Source: an uncultured Clostridia bacterium (GTDB lineage: Bacteria; Bacillota; Clostridia; RUG12999). From it: DNA of 12,660 nt. The DNA is taken from assembly GCA_949739095.1 (NCBI GenBank), contig CATIYX010000046.1, positions 1 to 12,660 of the forward strand, read 5' to 3'. Under the pieces are notes generated by a model, which saw nothing but the letters and a program-made list of their open reading frames with translations, did no database searches and had not been told where the DNA came from. Each line of letters begins with the position of its first letter. Position 1 is the first letter of the stretch. Shown one piece after another: positions 8,847 through 12,660 of this stretch. A program made the translations under genes and the position numbers.

Positions 8847-10394
8847 ATGAGGAGTTTTATGACGTTACGGAACTCTGCGTGGGGCATTGTTCAGCAAGTG
8901 ATTGTATGTGTTCTCAGCATGTTTTCAAGAAGAGTGATGATTGAAACAATCGGTCAGCAGGGCGTGGGATTAAATGCACTTTTAACCAGTATCATCTCGC
9001 TTTTGTCGCTTGCGGAACTGGGAATAGGGACGGCAATTGTGTTTCACATGTATGGTCCGATTGCCAGAAATGACAAAATACATATTTCAAGGCTTATGTA
9101 TTGCTACAAGATGATATACAGAGTGATAGCGTTGGTGATTATGCTGATTGGCATATGCATGTTGCCTTTTATGAAATGGATTGTGCGAGATGTGAGCTAT
9201 AGTAACGCATATGTTACACTTATTTTTATGCTGTTTTTAGTGCAGACAACATCTTCCTATTTTTTCACATATAAGCGCTCCATGTTAATAGCAGACCAGA
9301 AGCAATACGTGATAGTCATTTTTGATTTGATTTATAAAGTTGTAACGATTATTGGCGGAATTGTGGTTTTAAAGATGACTGGCGAATTGGCGTATTATCT
9401 GATTCTGTTAATCGTTGGCACAGTGCTGAACAATATTTTTATATCAAAATATGTCGATAAGCTGTATCCATACATAAAGGAGATGAAAGAAAGACTTCCG
9501 AAAGAGGAACTCTGTTCGATTTTTCGTGATGTGAAAAATATTTTTGTCGGTAAACTTTCGGGCGTTATCACAACTTCAACTGACAATATATTGATAACGG
9601 CATTTGTCGGAACAATACAGACAGGCTTGTTTTCCAATTATACTATCATTTTTAATACGTTGGTAAGCGTAACAAAACAGCTCTCAGGCGGAATGCGCGG
9701 AAGCGTGGGGAATCTGATAGCCGTGGAACAGCCCGAACACGTCAGAGTGGTGCTTGAAAGAATGCTGTTTATGATGTTTTTGATAGCAAGTTTTTGTGCA
9801 GGCTGTCTCACAGGCCTTATTGACAGATTTATCACTCTTGCATTCGGCGACGGACTATTGATAGGAAGAATGGCAGTATATATTTTAATACTGAATCTTT
9901 ATATCATGACAATGGATATTCCAATATCAAGCATGGTAGCGGCGGCGGGAATGTTTCAGTATGATAAATGGATATCAATAGTCGGTACGGTGATGAATCT
10001 TATCGTATCTGTCATTTTTGGAAAATTATATGGTATGACAGGAATTCTAGCAGGTACGGCAGTTACCTATGTGATTCAGTTTTCCTTTAAATTGATCATC
10101 TTTTATGCAAAATATCTGAATCGAAGCGGTGTGAGAATATTTGTAAAAATAGGGCTGTTTACATTGGTGACAATGTTGGAATGTATGACAATCGCATTGA
10201 TTTGTAAACATGTGAATGTGATGAATACATATGTTTCATTTTTAATTTGTGCAGGGATTTCTGCCCTATTGCCGATAGTTATAAGCTCTTTGCTGTTTTG
10301 TAGAACAAAAGAGTTTCAATATACACTGGCAATCGTAAAGACAATTTGCAGCAAGGTTTTTGACAGACACGGAAATAAAGTGGTGCAGCATTAG
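8847..10394 (+). CDS. Wzx-type polysaccharide flippase (MOP/MATE superfamily)
   Basis: 515 residues with about 12-14 hydrophobic segments spread along the full length, the size and pattern of Wzx/RfbX/SpoVB-like lipid-linked oligosaccharide flippases. The N-terminus (TLRNSAWGIVQQVIVCVLSM, then FSRRVMIETIGQQGVGLNAL, then LSLAELGIGTAIVF) is the characteristic first two helices: an amphipathic start, an RR..I...G..GVG.N turn, then L.L.ELGIG. It would move the undecaprenyl-linked repeat unit from the inner to the outer leaflet, feeding the Wzy-type polymerase at the start of the window. It follows the GT2 gene by 3 bases. The ATG at 8847 has AAGGTGAAG upstream; an ATG at 8859 preceded by GGAG at 8851-8854 would remove four residues. 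It is the last gene of the operon. Confidence 0.9.
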   Translation: MRSFMTLRNSAWGIVQQVIVCVLSMFSRRVMIETIGQQGVGLNALLTSIISLLSLAELGIGTAIVFHMYGPIARNDKIHISRLMYCYKMIYRVIALVIMLIGICMLPFMKWIVRDVSYSNAYVTLIFMLFLVQTTSSYFFTYKRSMLIADQKQYVIVIFDLIYKVVTIIGGIVVLKMTGELAYYLILLIVGTVLNNIFISKYVDKLYPYIKEMKERLPKEELCSIFRDVKNIFVGKLSGVITTSTDNILITAFVGTIQTGLFSNYTIIFNTLVSVTKQLSGGMRGSVGNLIAVEQPEHVRVVLERMLFMMFLIASFCAGCLTGLIDRFITLAFGDGLLIGRMAVYILILNLYIMTMDIPISSMVAAAGMFQYDKWISIVGTVMNLIVSVIFGKLYGMTGILAGTAVTYVIQFSFKLIIFYAKYLNRSGVRIFVKIGLFTLVTMLECMTIALICKHVNVMNTYVSFLICAGISALLPIVISSLLFCRTKEFQYTLAIVKTICSKVFDRHGNKVVQH

Positions 10395-10397
10395 AGA

Positions 10398-10437
10398 GCC
10401 CGCTGATTTTGTTTGGACGCTGGGGCAACGTTTTTTT
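10398..10437 (+). terminator. Possible intrinsic terminator of the polysaccharide operon
   Basis: Four bases after the flippase stop, GCCCGC (10398-10403) can pair with GCTGGGGC (10419-10426) if TG is bulged. A T7 run follows at 10431-10437, four bases from the stem. The imperfect stem and displaced T-run make this weak. GGGCAA at 10423-10428 can instead pair with TTGCCC at 10452-10457, so the region may fold in more than one way. Confidence 0.35.
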
Positions 10438-10480
10438 CGGAAGTCCCCAATTTGCCCGAGAGTATAAAAGCAATATACAA

Positions 10481-10519
10481 AAGTCATCAATCACTTGTTT
10501 GGTTGATGACTTGATTTTT
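10481..10519 (+). terminator. 13-bp hairpin between the polysaccharide operon and fic
   Basis: AAGTCATCAATCA (10481-10493) pairs with TGGTTGATGACTT (10500-10512) around a 6-base loop, with one T.G pair. GATTTTT follows. This could be a second terminator protecting fic from read-through, or a DNA dyad acting as an operator, because its right arm covers the candidate -35 of fic (10503-10508). Confidence 0.5.
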
Positions 10520-10544
10520 GATTGATATTATGGCATACTATAAT
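10503..10544 (+). promoter_or_regulatory. Candidate sigma-A promoter(s) for fic
   Basis: TTGATG (10503-10508), 17 bases, then TATTAT (10526-10531) gives a start near 10538 and leaves GGAG (10550-10553) in the leader. A perfect -10, TATAAT at 10539-10544, with TTGATT (10518-10523) only 15 bases upstream is the alternative, but its start near 10551 would fall on the ribosome site. I favour the first; both are by eye. Confidence 0.5.
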
Positions 10545-10564
10545 AGAATGGAGTGTGATTGCGT

Positions 10565-11173
10565 ATGGCACTTGAAAATAAATTGGGAATAACCGATTCT
10601 GCCTCTCTTGCGCGGGCGGAGGAAAAAATCAGCAAGCAAAAGGCGCTGAAATTTTTTGAAACCGGATATCTTGATTCTTTAACGCCCGGCACATTCCAAA
10701 CACTTGCTGCGATTCATAAGTATTTGTTTGAAGATATCTACGACTTTGCCGGAAAAATCAGAGAGGTAAATATGGCAAAGGGCAATTTCAGATTTGCTCC
10801 GCTTATGTATTTGCAGGCGGCACTGGATAACATTGATAAAATGCCGCAGACAAATTTTGATGAAATTATTGAAAAATATGTTGAAATGAACATTGTGCAC
10901 CCGTTTCGTGAAGGTAACGGCAGAAGTACACGGATTTGGCTTGATTTGATTTTAAAAAAAGAAATTGGAAAGGTTGTTGATTGGAGCAGAGTGGACAAGG
11001 AGGATTACCTTCTCGCTATGGAAAGGAGTCCCATCCGAGACATTGAGATAAAGCATATTCTAAAAAATGCGCTGACAAGCGATATAAATAGCCGAGAGGT
11101 TTATATGAAGGGGATTGATACAAGTTATTACTATGAAGGATATACCGCCTTTGAAATCAAAGATTTGAAATGA
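10565..11173 (+). CDS. fic: Class III Fic protein (probable protein AMP-transferase)
   Basis: 202 residues from ATG 10565. The Fic catalytic loop HPFREGNGRSTR is complete (H112, and the GNGR anion-binding turn), preceded by the docking flap KGNFRFAPLMYL and an N-terminal four-helix stretch (AIHKYLFEDIYDFAGKIR). Enzymes with HPFx(D/E)GNGRxxR move AMP from ATP to a hydroxyl side chain of a target protein. At the C-terminus SYYYEG (S187, E191, G192) matches the inhibitory helix motif [S/T]xxxE[G/N]; its position after the Fic core makes this class III, the self-inhibited, usually monomeric or oligomer-regulated type. No FicA/VbhA-like antitoxin gene is seen upstream, in keeping with that. TTG at 10559 is an alternative start with better spacing (5 bases) from GGAG. 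It is transcribed apart from the operon and ends 47 bases before a strong terminator. The target is unknown. Confidence 0.92.
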   Translation: MALENKLGITDSASLARAEEKISKQKALKFFETGYLDSLTPGTFQTLAAIHKYLFEDIYDFAGKIREVNMAKGNFRFAPLMYLQAALDNIDKMPQTNFDEIIEKYVEMNIVHPFREGNGRSTRIWLDLILKKEIGKVVDWSRVDKEDYLLAMERSPIRDIEIKHILKNALTSDINSREVYMKGIDTSYYYEGYTAFEIKDLK

Positions 11174-11220
11174 TATGACGAGATGTTGTGCAGAAAGAAT
11201 TTGTACGAACGAATGTTATT

Positions 11221-11260
11221 ATAAAAACACGATAGGCAGAGTTGCCTATCGTGTTTTTAT
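11221..11260. terminator. Perfect 18-bp bidirectional terminator
   Basis: ATAAAAACACGATAGGCA (11221-11238) pairs without mismatch with TGCCTATCGTGTTTTTAT (11243-11260) around GAGT. Each strand ends in a T5 run, so it can stop transcription of fic from the left and of the - strand deacetylase remnant from the right. Confidence 0.9.
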
Positions 11261-11264
11261 ACTG

Positions 11265-11889
11265 TTATATGAAAATTTCACTTGCCGTAAATGCCCATAT
11301 ATCAATGCTTTCCAACTGTTGCGAATGTTTCCACATCCCATTGAATCACTTCAAAACCGGCATCACGGGCACTTTTCACAACCGTGTCGTTATATTCGCC
11401 ATAGGGCGCGCGAAATAGGTTTTTCGATTCACCTGTGAGAGATTGAATTTTCTTTTCGCAGTTTTGCACGTCGCTGGCAATTTCTTCGGCGGAAAGCCCA
11501 TTAAAATGTAAATGGGAATCGGAGTGATTCAAAATTTCGTGTCCGGCATTGTGGAACGCTTTGACAGATTCAGGATACCGGTCAGCCCAGCCGCCCACCA
11601 CAAAAATGCTCACCTTGACGTTATATTTGCCCAAAATGTCAATGAGCTGCTGTGTGTCAGAGTCGCCCCACGCCGCGTCAAAGGTCAATGCCACTTTTTT
11701 GTCTGTCGTGTCTACGCTGTAGATAGGTATCGCCTTGCCGCTGCCGCTGGAGGTGATAATGCTGGGATTGGTCACGCCGAACGTAATCAGTCCGAGCAGC
11801 AGCATAACCACCACAGAATAGACAATTAATGTATCCTTGGATAAAACGAATATTTTCAAAATTTTCCGCCCCCTATTAGAAACAGTCAT
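11265..11889 (-). pseudogene. Polysaccharide deacetylase (PdaB-like, NodB domain), frameshifted and 3'-truncated
   Basis: The intact part (195 residues, stop at 11302) has an N-terminal membrane segment (about 20-38) and a NodB-type deacetylase domain: KKVALTFDAAWGD (69-76 region; the second metal Asp of TFDD is Ala, as in PdaB-like proteins), HSDSH at 122-126, and RAPYGEYN at 160-167. After QWDV the frame runs into an early stop. Leaving out 19 bases (about 11312-11331), or reading one frame over, continues as ESIDIWAFTASEIF, which aligns without gaps to the DSLDWKGLSASEI-type sequence that family members have here. That frame stops at 11265, still about 40-45 residues before the usual C-terminus with its last active-site motif (LFHN). 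The terminator begins five bases on. ATG 11889 has no clear ribosome site; TTG at 11859 behind AGGGGGCGG is a better start (KIFVLSKDT). Probably non-functional. Confidence 0.75.
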
Positions 11890-11921
11890 ATACTACAATG
11901 TATTCAGCGCAAGGGGGATTC

Positions 11922-12092
11922 ATGAATAAAATTTCACAAAAGCAAAGAGAAACGAAAAACAAGAATAAAATGAATGTGTTGGCAGGGAGTAATTTTGTAT
12001 TTCACTTGGCAAATCGTTCGACCTACGCTGCAATATGCGTTGTATCAGTTTTCCCGTGTCGGTTTCGGGTGGCGCGGATATTTTTTTTATAA
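11922..12092 (+). CDS. Unassigned small ORF with a strong ribosome site (doubtful)
   Basis: 56 codons from ATG 11922, preceded by AGGGGG (11912-11917 region) at good spacing. The N-terminus is very basic and polar (MNKISQKQRETKNKNKMNVL); the rest is moderately hydrophobic and matches nothing I recognise. The terminator-like hairpin at 12054-12088 lies inside the ORF, and another frame (11974-12156) gives an equally unremarkable product. This could be a frameshifted remnant, a leader-like short ORF, or chance. The 314-base stretch between the deacetylase remnant and the toxin ORF otherwise holds only the hairpin and the toxin promoter and leader. Confidence 0.25.
   Translation: MNKISQKQRETKNKNKMNVLAGSNFVFHLANRSTYAAICVVSVFPCRFRVARIFFL
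12054..12088 (+). terminator. Probable intrinsic terminator upstream of the toxin promoter
   Basis: CCGTGTC (12054-12060) pairs with GGCGCGG (12071-12077), using two G.T pairs, around a loop of about 10 bases. ATA and a T8 run (12081-12088) follow. It would stop + strand transcription just before the toxin promoter at 12098, insulating the toxin gene. It overlaps the doubtful ORF 11922-12092, which counts against that ORF. Confidence 0.5.
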
Positions 12093-12097
12093 ATGCC

Positions 12098-12126
12098 CTG
12101 ACATAAACTTACAGTTCATATATAAT
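12098..12126 (+). promoter_or_regulatory. Sigma-A-type promoter of the toxin mRNA
   Basis: CTGACA (12098-12103, five of six to TTGACA), a 17-base spacer, then a perfect TATAAT (12121-12126). Transcription would begin near 12133, giving a leader of about 70 bases before the ATG. Confidence 0.75.
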
Positions 12127-12164
12127 ATATTCAGGATAAGGCTGAAAACAGTGTAAAAGCCGGG

Positions 12165-12175
12165 CGGTTATGCCA
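12165..12175 (+). repeat. 5' arm of an 11-base long-range complementarity
   Basis: CGGTTATGCCA in the toxin leader is the exact reverse complement of TGGCATAACCG at 12317-12327, downstream of the toxin ORF. In a transcript that reaches 12327 the two ends could pair, as in the fold-back of hok-type toxin mRNAs. Its last base is shared with the Shine-Dalgarno hairpin. Confidence 0.6.
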
Positions 12176-12198
12176 TCATCTCCACGAAAGGAGGTGAT
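12175..12198 (+). promoter_or_regulatory. Hairpin sequestering the toxin Shine-Dalgarno
   Basis: ATCATCTCC (12175-12183) pairs with GGAGGTGAT (12190-12198), 9 bp with one G.U, around loop ACGAAA. The whole AGGAGGTGAT ribosome site, a near-perfect match to the 16S 3' end, is inside the stem. Such masking of a very strong site is typical of type I toxin mRNAs and would keep translation low unless the mRNA is refolded. Confidence 0.75.
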
Positions 12199-12203
12199 AG
12201 CTT

Positions 12204-12290
12204 ATGGATAAAGAATACATATTATTATTTATGATTATTCTATTACTTTTGGTAGTTTCCATAAAAAATAACGCCCACCGACTAAAATGA
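12204..12290 (+). CDS. Small hydrophobic peptide, probable type I toxin (28 aa)
   Basis: 28 codons, ATG 12204 to TGA 12288-12290, five bases after AAAGGAGGTGAT. The start is charged (MDKE), residues 5-20 are a continuous hydrophobic run (YILLFMIILLLLVVSI), and the tail is basic (KNNAHRLK). One short membrane helix with a positively charged tail is the usual form of Fst/Ldr/TxpA-like type I toxins, which damage membrane potential when overmade. Gene context supports this: own promoter, masked ribosome site, and a convergent antisense RNA across the 3' end. The last eight codons overlap the terminator's left arm. I do not recognise it as a named toxin. It could instead be a benign small membrane peptide; toxicity is inferred. 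Confidence 0.72.
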   Translation: MDKEYILLFMIILLLLVVSIKNNAHRLK

Positions 12291-12302
12291 GACGTTATTT
12301 TT
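12264..12302. terminator. Bidirectional terminator shared by toxin mRNA and antisense RNA
   Basis: AAAAATAACG (12264-12273) pairs with CGTTATTTTT (12293-12302), 10 bp, loop 19 bases. T-runs end both strands. The stem is AT-rich, so read-through of toxin mRNA to 12327 and beyond is plausible and would expose the long-range arm. Confidence 0.65.
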
Positions 12303-12316
12303 AAATAATATCATTT

Positions 12317-12327
12317 TGGCATAACCG
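12317..12327 (+). repeat. 3' arm of the 11-base long-range complementarity
   Basis: TGGCATAACCG, exact reverse complement of 12165-12175. It lies outside the toxin ORF, within the span of the antisense RNA, so pairing with the antisense and pairing with the toxin leader would be mutually exclusive. Confidence 0.6.
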
Positions 12328-12354
12328 TTTGAGGTCTTGCCTTTTTCTATTCCT

Positions 12355-12383
12355 ATTATAGACAAAATGAATCCGGTTGTCAA
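12355..12383 (-). promoter_or_regulatory. Consensus sigma-A promoter of the antisense RNA
   Basis: On the - strand: TTGACA (12383-12378), exactly 17 bases, TATAAT (12360-12355). Both hexamers are perfect, so this promoter should be stronger than the toxin's (CTGACA), as expected for an antitoxin RNA in excess. Confidence 0.88.
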
Positions 12384-12453
12384 GAGTAATGACACCACAT
12401 AAAAAAATAGCGGTATGTAACACATCTATTGTAAACCTACAATTTTTTGTACC

Positions 12454-12495
12454 CACAAAAGGCGTGATGGTCTTGCAACCATCACGCCTTTTGTG
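12454..12495 (-). terminator. 18-bp terminator of the downstream - strand gene
   Basis: CACAAAAGGCGTGATGGT (12454-12471) pairs perfectly with 12478-12495 around a 6-base loop. Read on the - strand it lies 70 bases after the stop at 12565, and has CCTTTTGTGGGTAC then a T-poor tail. It most likely ends that gene and separates it from the antisense promoter. Confidence 0.75.
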
Positions 12496-12564
12496 ATAAA
12501 ATATATAGGTGTATACCTTCCTCAAAAGAGGTGTATGCCTTAGGGAGAGTATTCATTTAGGGAC

Positions 12565-12660
12565 TTATCTCGGAGCACTGCACTGGGAACAGCGGCGATA
12601 TCCTTGCGCCTTTGCGGCTTCCAGTGTGGTGGGGACTTTACTTTGCCGTAGGTGTGAACA
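12565..12660 (-). CDS. C-terminal end of a gene with a Cys-rich terminal domain (5' end outside window)
   Basis: The - strand frame is open from the window edge to TAA at 12567-12565, giving 31 residues. It reads CSHLRQSKVPTTLEAAKAQG, then YRRCSQCSAPR. The pattern C..LR.SK.P..L..A...GY..C..C is a small putative metal-binding module. I know it as the C-terminal tail of assorted secreted or DNA-acting clostridial proteins, often MBL-fold or nuclease-like, related in style to the Ada-type 'GYRPCxxC' finger. The main domain lies outside the window, so the protein cannot be named. The + strand shows no competing ORF here. Confidence 0.6.
   Translation of the reverse strand, partial: CSHLRQSKVPTTLEAAKAQGYRRCSQCSAPR

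Larger units (their letters stand above)
12262..12348 (-). ncRNA. Probable antisense RNA antitoxin
   Basis: The - strand promoter at 12355-12383 predicts a start near 12348. Transcription would run leftwards through the region downstream of the toxin ORF and the last eight or nine toxin codons, then end at the hairpin 12264-12302, whose - strand side finishes in TTTTTTAT. The RNA would be about 85 nt and fully complementary to the 3' end of the toxin mRNA, including the 12317-12327 arm that can pair with the toxin leader. This is the convergent 3'-overlap arrangement of txpA/ratA and similar clostridial pairs. No ORF of note lies in it. The ends are estimates. Confidence 0.72.

Noticed and set aside
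11512..11829. 105-codon ORF on the + strand
   Set aside because: Antisense to the deacetylase domain, where the TFDAAW, HSDSH and RAPYGEYN motifs show the real frame.
11840..11889. Sigma-G-like promoter for the deacetylase remnant (TGAATA near 11900)
   Set aside because: The only partner -10 would place the transcript start inside the ribosome site; not convincing.
11974..12156. 60-codon ORF on the + strand in a second frame
   Set aside because: No ribosome site; it crosses a terminator-like hairpin and the toxin promoter.
12333..12476. Repeated word GGTCTTGC (12333-12340 and 12469-12476)
   Set aside because: Eight bases in the same orientation, one copy within a terminator loop; probably chance and not complementary.
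12301..12525. 74-codon ORF on the - strand
   Set aside because: It runs across a perfect 18-bp terminator and the consensus antisense promoter and has no ribosome site; chance ORF.
12496..12660. Possible structured RNA (6S-like) at the window end
   Set aside because: The GC-rich part is explained by the - strand Cys-motif reading frame, and the hairpins at 12505-12540 are short and imperfect.
1..12660. CRISPR arrays, tRNA, rRNA, insertion sequences, transposases
   Set aside because: No regularly spaced repeats, no cloverleaf or rRNA-like stretches, and no transposase reading frames were seen.

Overview
The window reads as low-GC, Gram-positive (Clostridia-type) DNA. Evidence: AT-rich codon use, strong AGGAGG-like ribosome sites, a PdaB-like polysaccharide deacetylase remnant of the kind found in spore formers, TagF-like polyol-phosphate transferase chemistry, and sigma-A-type promoters. 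I cannot name a genus from the sequence alone.

Region 1 (1-10394, + strand) is the distal part of a Wzx/Wzy-type surface polysaccharide operon. Nine genes lie nearly end to end, with gaps of at most 19 bases or short overlaps. In order they are: the C-terminal end of a Wzy/O-antigen-ligase-like polymerase, two Wzz-like chain-length proteins in tandem, a GT4 glycosyltransferase, a GT2-like glycosyltransferase, a TviB/WbpO-type nucleotide-sugar dehydrogenase, a TagB/TagF-type glycerophosphotransferase-like protein, a second GT2 glycosyltransferase and a Wzx-type flippase. Together they would make a UDP-uronic-acid-type precursor, build a repeat unit on a lipid carrier (perhaps with a polyol-phosphate substituent), flip it and polymerise it to a set length. 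The operon promoter and initiating transferase lie upstream of the window.

Region 2 (10395-11260) carries a self-inhibited (class III) Fic protein gene with its own probable promoter. It ends at a perfect 18-bp bidirectional terminator shared with the convergent neighbour.

Region 3 (11265-12092) holds a broken polysaccharide deacetylase on the - strand, frameshifted and missing its C-terminus. Next to it is a divergent, unassigned stretch with a strong ribosome site, an uncertain small ORF and a terminator-like hairpin.

Region 4 (about 12098-12383) is the most interesting part. It looks like a complete, compact type I toxin-antitoxin locus. A promoter drives an mRNA with a 28-residue hydrophobic peptide whose Shine-Dalgarno is held in a 9-bp hairpin. 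A convergent antisense RNA is driven by a textbook TTGACA-17-TATAAT promoter and overlaps the 3' end of the mRNA. An 11-nt complementarity joins the toxin 5' leader to the region downstream of its ORF, which the antisense also covers. I do not recognise the peptide as a named toxin.

Region 5 (12454-12660) is the end of a - strand gene, seen only as its last 31 codons (a Cys-rich C-terminal domain), with its intrinsic terminator.
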